From assembly GCF_900162725.1 (NCBI RefSeq), contig NZ_LT799418.1:1080011-1144010 (forward strand): a stretch of DNA of 64,000 nt, written 5' to 3'. This document shows positions 17,464-25,699 of this stretch, piece after piece. How positions within the stretch are numbered: position 1 is the stretch's first letter; every line of letters begins with the position of its first letter. The DNA is from Parabacteroides sp. Marseille-P3160 (lineage in GTDB: Bacteria > Bacteroidota > Bacteroidia > Bacteroidales > Tannerellaceae). Both the position numbers and the translations under genes were made by a program. Below the pieces are notes generated by a model. The model saw nothing but the letters and a program-made list of their open reading frames with translations. It was not told where the DNA came from and ran no database searches.

Positions 17464-19194
17464 ATGTCATATCAAAATAATTCAGATAAAATGCGAAAAA
17501 TGAAGTTGGTCCGTATCGTCTGTCTTCTGCTGCTTGTCGTAATTTTGAAACCGTCCGTCAATCTGCAGGCTCAGACGGATAGCCGGTTTGAAATCAGTAA
17601 GAATCTAGATGTCTTCAATGCTTTGGTCAAAGAAATGGAGTTGTTTTATGTCGACTCCATTGACGTGGATAAAACCATACGCCGGGGCATCGACGGTATG
17701 TTGAAAGGGCTGGATCCCTATACCGAATATATTCCTGAGAACGAGATGGAGGGGTTGAATTTTATTACGACCGGCGAATATGGCGGCATCGGAGCCTATA
17801 TCCGTGAACGGGAAGAGGGGGGAGTTATTATTGCGGAGCCTTTTGAAGGAATGCCGGCCCAACTTACCGGATTGAAGGCGGGCGACCGTATTCTGGCTAT
17901 CGATACGATCGATGTCTCCGTATTCTCTAACGATAAAGTCAGTGAGTTGCTGAAAGGCGTTCCGAACAGCAAGATCAAACTAAAGATACAACGTCCGGGC
18001 GAAAAGAAACCGCGTGAATTCGAGTTTCTCCGCAAGCAGGTCGTCGTCGATCAGGTGACCTACTACGGGGTGAGAGGAGACGGTATCGGCTATATTTACT
18101 TGCAGGGCTTCACCAACAAAAGCGCCCAGGAAGTAAAGAGTGCGTTTGAGGACTTAAAAAATAACCATCATATCAAATCTTTGATCCTTGATTTGCGGAA
18201 TAACGGAGGGGGAGTGCTGGACGGGGCAGTTCAAATCGTCAATCAATTTGTTCCCAAAGGGCAGGAAGTGCTCTCTACCCGTGGAAAAATCAAGCAATGG
18301 GACCGGATCTACCGGACGACTATGGAGCCTCTGGACACGGTTATACCGCTTGCCGTATTAATCAACGGCGGTTCTGCTTCGGCTTCCGAAATTCTTAGCG
18401 GGGCCTTGCAGGATCTGGATCGCGCCGTATTGATCGGACAGCGTTCTTTTGGAAAAGGCCTGGTACAGGCTACGCGCGATTTGCCTTATGACGGTAAACT
18501 GAAGGTAACGATGGCGCGTTATTATATTCCCAGCGGGCGTTGCATCCAGCAGTTGGACTATGCGCACCGGAATCCGGACGGCAGTGTGGGAGTGATCCCG
18601 GATAGCCTCACGAAAGTTTTCAGGACCTCAAAAGGCCGCTTGGTGCGCGACGGCGGAGGTGTTAGCCCTGACTTTGAAGTAAAAGAGGAGAAGATGCCGA
18701 CCATGATGTACTATCTGATGACCGGATATACTTTATTCGATTTCGTAACGGATTGGGTCCAGAAACATCCGACGATTGGCCCGGCGGAAGAATTTGAAGC
18801 GACAGATGCCGATTTCGACGCTTTCAAGTCTTATGCCAAAGCGAAGGACTTCACATACGATCGCCAGAGCGAAAAGGCGTTGGCTAACCTAAGAGAAATA
18901 GCGGAGATGGAAGGATATATCGAGGAAGACTCTGTCCTTTTCGAAGCGTTAAAAGTAAAATTGACTCCGGATTTGGAACGTGATTTTAACCGCTATAAGG
19001 AAGAAATCAAGAAACTCCTGACTTCCGAAATCGTGAAGCGTTATTATTATCAGAAAGGCGAGCTGATCAACAGCTTGCGAAACGATAAATCACTGGAGAA
19101 AGCTCTGGAGGTTTTAGCCGATCCGGCACTTTATGAAAAGACATTGAGTGCGCCTGTGAACGGTGAAGTCGCCTCCAATCTGCTGCGGCGTTAA
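17464..19194 (+). CDS. S41-family C-terminal processing protease (CtpA-like)
   Basis: 576 residues. A signal peptide or membrane anchor (about 13-36, ending LQAQ) directs it to the periplasm. A short N-terminal helical part is followed by a PDZ domain (about 95-175, GGIGAYIRE to GDRILAIDT) and the S41 core. GGSASASE at 302-309 holds the catalytic serine and Lys331 in SFGKG is the partner base. A C-terminal helical region follows (about 430-576). Such proteases trim or degrade periplasmic and outer-membrane proteins from their C-termini. Start choice is uncertain: MRKMKLV at codon 10 would give a more typical signal peptide. Confidence 0.92.
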   Translation: MSYQNNSDKMRKMKLVRIVCLLLLVVILKPSVNLQAQTDSRFEISKNLDVFNALVKEMELFYVDSIDVDKTIRRGIDGMLKGLDPYTEYIPENEMEGLNFITTGEYGGIGAYIREREEGGVIIAEPFEGMPAQLTGLKAGDRILAIDTIDVSVFSNDKVSELLKGVPNSKIKLKIQRPGEKKPREFEFLRKQVVVDQVTYYGVRGDGIGYIYLQGFTNKSAQEVKSAFEDLKNNHHIKSLILDLRNNGGGVLDGAVQIVNQFVPKGQEVLSTRGKIKQWDRIYRTTMEPLDTVIPLAVLINGGSASASEILSGALQDLDRAVLIGQRSFGKGLVQATRDLPYDGKLKVTMARYYIPSGRCIQQLDYAHRNPDGSVGVIPDSLTKVFRTSKGRLVRDGGGVSPDFEVKEEKMPTMMYYLMTGYTLFDFVTDWVQKHPTIGPAEEFEATDADFDAFKSYAKAKDFTYDRQSEKALANLREIAEMEGYIEEDSVLFEALKVKLTPDLERDFNRYKEEIKKLLTSEIVKRYYYQKGELINSLRNDKSLEKALEVLADPALYEKTLSAPVNGEVASNLLRR

Positions 19195-19213
19195 GGGTGT
19201 TTGCAAAATCTTT

Positions 19214-19687
19214 TTATTTGCCTAACAGGATTTTGTCGATTTGCTTGACGAAGGCATCCTTGGGCAAGGCTCCGACGGACATCTGGGGTTTTCCCTGAAC
19301 CGGAACAAAGAGGGTCGCGGGGATGCTCTGTATACCGAAGGTATAGGCCAAATTCTTTTCCTGATCCACATTTACCTTATAGATGACAATCTCATCCTGG
19401 TATTCCTTGGCCAGTTCCTTTAGGATCGGGGCAATCTGACGGCACGGGCCGCACCAGTCGGCATAAAAGTCGATGATGCAAGGCTTATCGCCTTCATATA
19501 CCCATTGGTCGGGCGTCTTTTCGTAATTATAGACTTTTGTAAGGAAGTCGCTTTTATTAAGTGCAATCACTTCTCCTTTTCCTGTATCCTCATTATTCCC
19601 TGCTTCGTCTTTGGCGTTAGCTGAATGACAGCTGTTGGCGATCAATAGAAACGGCAGAAGGAAAACTAATTTTAAATGTGTCGTCAT
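19214..19687 (-). CDS. Thioredoxin-fold lipoprotein
   Basis: 157 residues. A hydrophobic N-terminus ends in a probable lipobox (IANSC), so the mature protein is likely a periplasmic lipoprotein. It is followed by an acidic linker and a thioredoxin domain (about 50-155) with active site WCGPCRQ and the cis-proline segment SIPATLF. Probable role: thiol-disulfide exchange in the cell envelope. It converges with the S41 protease gene (19 bp between stops). A -7 box TATCTTTG lies upstream on the reverse strand. Confidence 0.9.
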   Translation of the reverse strand: MTTHLKLVFLLPFLLIANSCHSANAKDEAGNNEDTGKGEVIALNKSDFLTKVYNYEKTPDQWVYEGDKPCIIDFYADWCGPCRQIAPILKELAKEYQDEIVIYKVNVDQEKNLAYTFGIQSIPATLFVPVQGKPQMSVGALPKDAFVKQIDKILLGK

Positions 19688-19727
19688 ATATAATGCTTAA
19701 GTAATGATTTTTTAATTTTAATGAAGC

Positions 19728-19735
19728 CAAAGATA
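19728..19735 (-). promoter_or_regulatory. -7 box of the thioredoxin-like gene
   Basis: Reverse-strand TATCTTTG, 40 bases before the start. No clear -33 element. Confidence 0.4.
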
Positions 19736-19887
19736 AGAACTTTTTTAAGAAAAAATAGTACCCGATTGAATCATCCGGCATAGGCGATTGTCTATTTGTG
19801 TGTGGGAAAATTAATCTGTCAGTGCATTGCACTTAAATTCAGTGTACTATAGTAACAAAATCAATCGCCTAAAAACGGATTTTTCCT

Positions 19888-19895
19888 TAACTTTG
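19888..19895 (+). promoter_or_regulatory. -7 box of the THUMP-like methyltransferase gene
   Basis: TAACTTTG ends six bases before the chosen ATG (19902). Transcription would start at about the start codon. Confidence 0.45.
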
Positions 19896-19901
19896 TGTCG
19901 T

Positions 19902-21104
19902 ATGCAAACCGATAAGCTAAAAGCTTTTATACAAGAGCACCGGGAGGATGATCCGGTAGAACTTCTGCTGGGTGCTTCCCGTTATCCGGAAGTGGATGTG
20001 CCATATGCTGCAGAGCTGATTGCGGCCAGGAAGCAGATCAAGGACAAGCTGCCGCACTGGTATGCTGACGATTCCCTTCTCTTTCCCTCTAAACTGGCGG
20101 CCGAGCAGTGCTCTTCCGAACAGACAGCCCGCTATAAGCAACGGTTGGCGGAATCGGACTGGCATCTGGCGGATTTGACCGGCGGGCTGGGTGTCGATAG
20201 TTATTTTTTCTCGCAAAAGATACACCAGGTAACGTATATCGAGCGTTTTCCCAGCTATTGTGAGGCCGCACGGTCTAATTTTTCGGCTTTGGGCATAGGG
20301 AATATCCGGGTTATCCAGGGAAATTCGGTCGATCTGCTGCCGGAGTTGGAGAATGTCGATTGTTTTTATCTCGACCCGGCGCGGCGGGGGGAAGGAAATC
20401 GGCGCGTTTTCGCCCTTTCGGATTGCGAGCCGGATCTGACGCAACTGCTTTCCCGCTTATTGCGGAAAGCGCCCCGGGTGATTGCCAAGCTCTCCCCGAT
20501 GTTAGATATTCAGCACACACTGAAACAGTTGCCTGGGACGGAGGAGGTGCATGTTCTTTCGGTAAAGAATGAATGCAAGGAATTGCTTTTTATTATCGCT
20601 CGGGATCCGGCGGAAAAGAAAGAGCCTGCCATTTACTGCGTCAACTTTCCGGCGGAAGGCGAAGAGCAGTCGTACCGCTTTACTTTAGCAGAAGAACGGG
20701 AGAGTCATGCCGGGCTGGCGGATGGGGCGGCGGCCTTTCTTTACGAACCTAACGCCTCCATCCTAAAGGCCGGCGCTTACCAGTCGATCGCTATTCGGTA
20801 TGGATTGCGGAAGCTGCATTCGAACAGTCATCTTTATACTTCGGAACGGCGGATCGCTTTTCCGGGGCGGACCTTTGTTGTAGAGGAATCGATACCTTGC
20901 AACGGCAAGACCATGAAGACGATTGCGAAAAAAATTCCCCAAGCCAATCTGACTGTACGCAATTTTCCTCTTTCCGTCCGCGAATTACGCCAACGGACGA
21001 AGATCGCCGAAGGGGGCGAGGTTTATCTCTTTGCTACTACGCTTGCTTCCGGCGCGAAGGTACTGATCCGCTGTGTCAAGCCAGATGCGGTATCAACTGA
21101 ATAA
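19902..21104 (+). CDS. Class I SAM-dependent methyltransferase with THUMP-like domain
   Basis: 400 residues. The SAM-binding motif LADLTGGLGVDSYFFSQK lies near residues 90-106, and a DPARR segment (YLDPARRGEG) matches the catalytic-loop position of RNA methyltransferases. The C-terminal third fits the THUMP-like domain annotated on these Bacteroidetes proteins. RNA is a likely substrate, but the target is unknown. The frame is open 25 codons upstream; MQTDKLKAF is preferred because the -7 box falls inside the longer version. The stop overlaps the converging transporter gene by 12 bp. Confidence 0.8.
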   Translation: MQTDKLKAFIQEHREDDPVELLLGASRYPEVDVPYAAELIAARKQIKDKLPHWYADDSLLFPSKLAAEQCSSEQTARYKQRLAESDWHLADLTGGLGVDSYFFSQKIHQVTYIERFPSYCEAARSNFSALGIGNIRVIQGNSVDLLPELENVDCFYLDPARRGEGNRRVFALSDCEPDLTQLLSRLLRKAPRVIAKLSPMLDIQHTLKQLPGTEEVHVLSVKNECKELLFIIARDPAEKKEPAIYCVNFPAEGEEQSYRFTLAEERESHAGLADGAAAFLYEPNASILKAGAYQSIAIRYGLRKLHSNSHLYTSERRIAFPGRTFVVEESIPCNGKTMKTIAKKIPQANLTVRNFPLSVRELRQRTKIAEGGEVYLFATTLASGAKVLIRCVKPDAVSTE

Positions 21105-22766
21105 TAATAGGATAAGTTGGGCGGAAATCACCCGGATAAACATAGAGAGCGGGTAGACGGTCGCATAAGTTACCGAAGGTTCATCTCCTTCGACTGTCGT
21201 ATTGGCGTAACTCAACGCCATCGGATTCGCCATGCTTCCGCAGAGCATTCCTATGTTTTGGGCATAGTCCACATGTAGGAAACGAGAAGTAATAAAGCCG
21301 ACCAGCAAAACCGGAACCAGCGTCAGGCAAAAGCCGATGGATACCCAGATGAGTCCCTGGTTGCTGAAAACGGTTTCGAAGAATTGTCCCCCGGACTGAA
21401 GTCCCAGTCCTCCCAGATAGATGACGATACCTAATTGGCGGATCATCAGGTTGGCGCTCTGCGTGGTATAGGTCGTCATATGGAAACGGGGGCCGAACGC
21501 ACCCATCAGGATGCCGACAATGATCGGACCGCCCGCGATCCCCAATTTGATCGGCGTACTGAGTCCCGGGATCTGGATTGGAATTAGTCCCAGCAATACC
21601 CCCATGGAGATGCCGAGGAAGATGGCAATCAGGTTCGGATTATCCAACCGTTTGATTTCATCGCCCAATATCTTTCCGACATTTTTGACGGAATTGGCTT
21701 CCCCGACAATTGTCAACTTGTCTCCCAATTGCAGGTGAAGATTGGGAGAGGCGATAAGGTCTATGCCCGCGCGGTTAACCCGTGTAATGTTAATTCCATA
21801 CAAGTTGCGCAGGCGCAAGGAACCCAGCCGGACGCCGTTGATCTTGTCGCGCGTAACGACGATTCGGCGGGAAATCAATTGGCTGTCAATAGCATCCCAG
21901 TTGATGTCCTCTTTGTTCCAATCCACCTCTTCCTGCATGCCGAACAGCAGGCGGATATTTTCCAAATCTCCTTTGGAGGAAATCACAAGTAGGTGGTCAT
22001 TGGGCTCCAGTTTGACATCAGAGGTCGGGATGCTGACCTTACCGTTTCTCCAGATCCGGGAAATGACGAAATGCATATGGGAGAGTTTGACTACTTCGCG
22101 GACGCTTTTGTCGAAAATAGCAGGGTTGCTGACTCTGAATTCCGAGATCTTCGTTTGGTCTTTGCTCTCTTCCTTCGACATTGTTTGCTCTTTTCCGGAA
22201 AAGAAGAGGGCCTTTAGGACGATGATAGCCAGAATGACTCCGACGACCCCAAGTGGATAGGTAACGGCACAGGCAAGCGCCATGTCCGTAACCCCTTTGG
22301 TGTTACCCGGATCCATCTGAAGGAGAGCCTGTTGTCCGGCTCCGAGAGCTGGAGTGTTGGTTACTGCTCCGCAGAGGAGGCCGACCATATCAGACAGAGG
22401 GATTCCCGTTGTCCAATGGAAGACGAGAGTAAATATCAGTCCCAATAGAATTAAGGCCATGGAGATGGTATTAAGCTTGATACCGCTTTTCTTAAAGGAA
22501 GAGAAAAATCCCGGCCCTACCTGTAATCCTAAAGCGTAGACAAAGAGTATCAGCCCGAAGTTTTGGGCCAACATCAACATCATCGGGTCGACAACCAACC
22601 CGAAATGCCCGGCAATGATTCCAGTGAAAAAGACGAAAGTAATACCTAAGGAGACTCCGAATATTTTCAGTTTCCCTAATGATAATCCAATAGCAGATAC
22701 TAAAGAGAGAATAATTACAGCCTGCACGGTGGATTGTCCATCAAAGGCTTCCGTCAACCAATTCAT
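21093..22766 (-). CDS. AspT/YidE-family transporter with two TrkA_C domains
   Basis: 557 residues. The layout is five or so transmembrane helices (1-170), a cytoplasmic middle with two RCK_C/TrkA_C domains (about 205-370), and five to six more helices (380-557). This is the aspartate:alanine exchanger (AspT/YidE/YbjL) family. The repeated AGHFGLVVDP- and GTNTPALGAGQ-like segments of the two halves are visible. AspT exchanges aspartate and alanine, but substrates of YidE-like members are mostly unknown. The first 12 bases of its 3' end overlap the converging methyltransferase gene. Confidence 0.88.
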   Translation of the reverse strand: MNWLTEAFDGQSTVQAVIILSLVSAIGLSLGKLKIFGVSLGITFVFFTGIIAGHFGLVVDPMMLMLAQNFGLILFVYALGLQVGPGFFSSFKKSGIKLNTISMALILLGLIFTLVFHWTTGIPLSDMVGLLCGAVTNTPALGAGQQALLQMDPGNTKGVTDMALACAVTYPLGVVGVILAIIVLKALFFSGKEQTMSKEESKDQTKISEFRVSNPAIFDKSVREVVKLSHMHFVISRIWRNGKVSIPTSDVKLEPNDHLLVISSKGDLENIRLLFGMQEEVDWNKEDINWDAIDSQLISRRIVVTRDKINGVRLGSLRLRNLYGINITRVNRAGIDLIASPNLHLQLGDKLTIVGEANSVKNVGKILGDEIKRLDNPNLIAIFLGISMGVLLGLIPIQIPGLSTPIKLGIAGGPIIVGILMGAFGPRFHMTTYTTQSANLMIRQLGIVIYLGGLGLQSGGQFFETVFSNQGLIWVSIGFCLTLVPVLLVGFITSRFLHVDYAQNIGMLCGSMANPMALSYANTTVEGDEPSVTYATVYPLSMFIRVISAQLILLLFS

Positions 22767-22791
22767 AAGATAGCTTGTCTTTTTTCGCCGG

Positions 22792-22799
22792 CAAATATA
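22792..22799 (-). promoter_or_regulatory. -7 box of the AspT-family gene
   Basis: Reverse-strand TATATTTG, 25 bases before the start codon. Confidence 0.4.
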
Positions 22800-22924
22800 A
22801 TAGATTAATCTGTATCATCCGGCTGGAAAGAGAGCATATTGTCACTAAAAGTGCATAGAACTGTATTTATTAAAGTGACCCGAATTACTTTTCGTCTCTT
22901 TTCAGGGAAAAATCGGATTATTAT

Positions 22925-23647
22925 TTAGATCTCCCTGATTTTAATATTCTTGAACCAGCAGTTGTATCCATGGTCTTGCAGGCCAATGTAACCTTCTCTG
23001 GCGGGGCCCTCCTTAAATCCTTCCCAATCTTTGAATTTGCTTCCTGCCACGAGCGCTTTCCACTCGGGTGTCCAGAGTTCGTATTCAACTACTTTCACAC
23101 CGTTTTGAGTGTGGGTCACCTTACCTTCTTTCACCCGGACTACGATGGTATTCCATTCTCCCGCAGGCTTGGCGTTTTGCGGTAGTGCGGGAAGCATGTC
23201 GTAAAGGGAGCCGGCAAGATGATTTGTCAGTTTGTTATCCCCGGCATTCCAGTTGTCGAGCACTTGTATCTCCGGTGCTGCGTAATAAATAGGTTTGTTC
23301 GGGTATTCAACGATGTTATAGAAAATACCGGAGTTTCCCTCTCGCTCGATTTTCCAATCGATGGACAGCTCAAAGTTTTTGAATTTCTTCTTTCCGAAGA
23401 GGATATCACCCCCTTGTCCCTGCCCGGCTTTTTCTCCCCTGCTGACCTTCATCGCATTTTCGTCGATCACCCAGTTGGGTGCTATTTCCGTCGAATTGCA
23501 TTTTCTCCATCCATCCATTGATTTTCCGTCGAAGAGCAGTATCCATCCGTCTTTCTTTTCCTGATTGGAAAGGCTGTTATCCTTTTGCGCTTGTACATTC
23601 ATAACACATAGCGCGGTAATGAGAAGAGATAAAATTGTCGTTTTCAT
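22925..23647 (-). CDS. DUF1080 (3-keto-disaccharide hydrolase-type) exported protein
   Basis: 240 residues with a signal peptide (about 1-20, ending VQAQ). The DUF1080 concanavalin-like fold is shown by GWILLFDGKSMDGWR near residue 34, FELSIDWKIEREGNSGIFYN in the middle, and YIGLQDHGYNCWFKNIKIREI at the C-terminus. Some members hydrolyse 3-keto-glycosides; others are only known as sugar-binding or unknown. No partner dehydrogenase is nearby, so the substrate is open. Confidence 0.88.
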   Translation of the reverse strand: MKTTILSLLITALCVMNVQAQKDNSLSNQEKKDGWILLFDGKSMDGWRKCNSTEIAPNWVIDENAMKVSRGEKAGQGQGGDILFGKKKFKNFELSIDWKIEREGNSGIFYNIVEYPNKPIYYAAPEIQVLDNWNAGDNKLTNHLAGSLYDMLPALPQNAKPAGEWNTIVVRVKEGKVTHTQNGVKVVEYELWTPEWKALVAGSKFKDWEGFKEGPAREGYIGLQDHGYNCWFKNIKIREI

Positions 23648-23702
23648 GTCGTTTTAATTTTTATTCTTAAGATTAATAGTTGATTCTTGCGATATCATCA
23701 TT

Positions 23703-23710
23703 CAAAGATA
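23703..23710 (-). promoter_or_regulatory. -7 box of the DUF1080 gene
   Basis: Reverse-strand TATCTTTG, 55 bases before the start. Confidence 0.4.
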
Positions 23711-23767
23711 TGGATTCTTGAAAAATAAATACTTTGTACAAGCGGATATTTTCGGGATATTTTTCTC

Positions 23768-25696
23768 TTATTTCCCGGATTCATCCGTATCCTCCGGTTG
23801 GTAGGAGAGTATATTGTCTGCCAGATGGAACTGAAAGTCGTTTTCTGCAAGGAAACGGATAACTTTTAGTGTCTTTTCCTTCGGGAAGGGGAGGGCCTGG
23901 GACAGTTCCAGTACCGGCTTTTCTTTTTCCCGCAGCGATTGGGCCAAGGATTCGCGGATCCGGTTGAATTCCCAGTTGGTCAGTCCGGATTGGCTCTTGC
24001 TCAGGCAAACATCGCAGCAGCCGCAATCGCGGCTCTCTTTCTCACCCAGATAGGATAGAAGCAGGCGGGAGCGGCAATAGCGGTCGTTTCCGATGTATTC
24101 CAGCACTTTGTCTATCCGGTACTGAAGCCGTTCCTTCCGGTTTTCGTAGACTGGGCGGTCGATCCGGACGTATTTCAATTCTTCCCGGCTTCGGGTAAAT
24201 ATGATCTGCGGCATTTTTTTCTGTGGAATATAATGGATAATCCGGTATTTAGACAGGCCAGTTAAGGTTTGGTATACTTCATCAGCCGTCGCATTGGCGC
24301 GGGTTGCGATTAACGATTCGTCGATGTAGATATAATCGGCGAAGAGGCCGGTGTAAGAACGGAGAATGACCTGGATGATTTCGTCCGTCCGCTTATCTTG
24401 CGTCAGCGATCGATATAGCTCTTCCCGGGTGACAAGGAACATCAGACGGGAGGCATTTTCCGGGTCTTCGGTATATTCGATGTAACCCGCCAGTTCCAAT
24501 ATTTTCAGGGCATAGTGCGCTTGCAGGATGGAAAAGTGATAGGCGGCGCAAAAGGCAGCTAATGGGAAGTCGTGGGTCGTGAAGAAGCCGTAACCGGCGG
24601 CAATCTGAAAGTAATTGCCCAGCGCCTCGTACACCCGGAGGATAAATTCCTTTGCCGGAAACTCATCCGACAGGCGTTTCTTTAGTTTCGTATTATCCTG
24701 ATTGGAACAGAGTGCGACAGCATAAGCCTTTTCCCCGTCACGGCCGGCGCGGCCCGCCTCCTGGTAGTATTCTTCCAGCGAACCGGGCATATCCATATGG
24801 ACGACAAGGCGCACGTCCGGTTTATCGATCCCCATGCCGAACGCATTGGTCGAAACGATGACGCGGCATTCGCCGCTTTTCCAGCGGTTCTGCCGTTGGG
24901 TCTTTTCTTCCCGGTTTAGCCCGGCATGGAAATAGTTGGCGGAGATGCCGGCCTGTTGCAAGACAGAAGCAATCTCTTTCGTGCTTTTCCGGTTCCGCAC
25001 ATATACGATAGCCGTCCCGGGGACTTTCTGCAGGAGACGGACAAGTTGCTGCATCTTGTTCTCCGTATGGCGGACGATATAGGCCAGATTGGGGCGGGCG
25101 AAACTTTTCTGAAAGACGTTCTTTTCCTTGAAATGCAGTTTCTCTTGAATGTCCTGGACAACCTCCGGAGTCGCGGTGGCCGTCAATGCCAGGACAGGGA
25201 CGCCCGGCAATTGGTCGCGTATCTCTGCAATATGAAGGTAGCTCGGGCGGAAGTCGTATCCCCATTGAGAGATGCAATGGCTTTCGTCCACGACCAGCAG
25301 GCAGACTTTCATCGCCTGCAGTTTTATCCGGAAGATCTCGGTATAAAGCCGTTCGGGTGAGATATACAGGAATTTGTAATTCCCATAGATACAGTTTTCC
25401 AACTGGATCAGGATCTCTCGGCGCGTCATGCCGGAATAAACGGTTGTCGCTTTGATACCGATCCTCCGCAGATTGTCCACCTGGTCTTTCATCAGGGCGA
25501 TCAGTGGGGTAACAACAATGCAGATGCCTTCCATCGCCATCGCCGGAACCTGAAAGGTCAGCGATTTTCCCCCGCCGGTGGGCATCAGTCCGAGAGTATC
25601 TTTTCCTTCGCTTACCGAATGGATAATGTCTTCCTGTAAAGGACGGAAGGAGGTATACCCCCAGTACTTTTTTACTATCTCATGGTAGATGTCCAT
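23768..25696 (-). CDS. recQ: RecQ-family ATP-dependent DNA helicase
   Basis: 642 residues. It unwinds DNA 3' to 5' during recombination and repair. Walker A is MPTGGGKSLTFQ, the DExH box DESHCISQWGYDFRPSY, and motif VI is in YYQEAGRAGRDG. The zinc-binding cysteines of the RQC region are visible in CRSRLLLSYLGE and CGCCDVC. The protein ends roughly 60 residues after them, so an HRDC domain is absent or very reduced. It lies 3 bp after the recJ stop, a tight recJ-recQ operon that matches the known cooperation of RecQ helicase with RecJ exonuclease. Confidence 0.95.
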   Translation of the reverse strand: MDIYHEIVKKYWGYTSFRPLQEDIIHSVSEGKDTLGLMPTGGGKSLTFQVPAMAMEGICIVVTPLIALMKDQVDNLRRIGIKATTVYSGMTRREILIQLENCIYGNYKFLYISPERLYTEIFRIKLQAMKVCLLVVDESHCISQWGYDFRPSYLHIAEIRDQLPGVPVLALTATATPEVVQDIQEKLHFKEKNVFQKSFARPNLAYIVRHTENKMQQLVRLLQKVPGTAIVYVRNRKSTKEIASVLQQAGISANYFHAGLNREEKTQRQNRWKSGECRVIVSTNAFGMGIDKPDVRLVVHMDMPGSLEEYYQEAGRAGRDGEKAYAVALCSNQDNTKLKKRLSDEFPAKEFILRVYEALGNYFQIAAGYGFFTTHDFPLAAFCAAYHFSILQAHYALKILELAGYIEYTEDPENASRLMFLVTREELYRSLTQDKRTDEIIQVILRSYTGLFADYIYIDESLIATRANATADEVYQTLTGLSKYRIIHYIPQKKMPQIIFTRSREELKYVRIDRPVYENRKERLQYRIDKVLEYIGNDRYCRSRLLLSYLGEKESRDCGCCDVCLSKSQSGLTNWEFNRIRESLAQSLREKEKPVLELSQALPFPKEKTLKVIRFLAENDFQFHLADNILSYQPEDTDESGK

Positions 25697-25699
25697 GAA

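Noticed and set aside
19821..19848. AGTGCA-T-TGCACT and AGTGTACT, similar to the repeat octamers
   Set aside because: The words resemble the array units, but there is no 22-bp periodicity and there are no inverted ends, so I do not count it as a fourth copy.
24822..25360. Long open frames on both strands within recQ
   Set aside because: They are shadows in a GC-richer gene; the recQ frame holds all helicase motifs.
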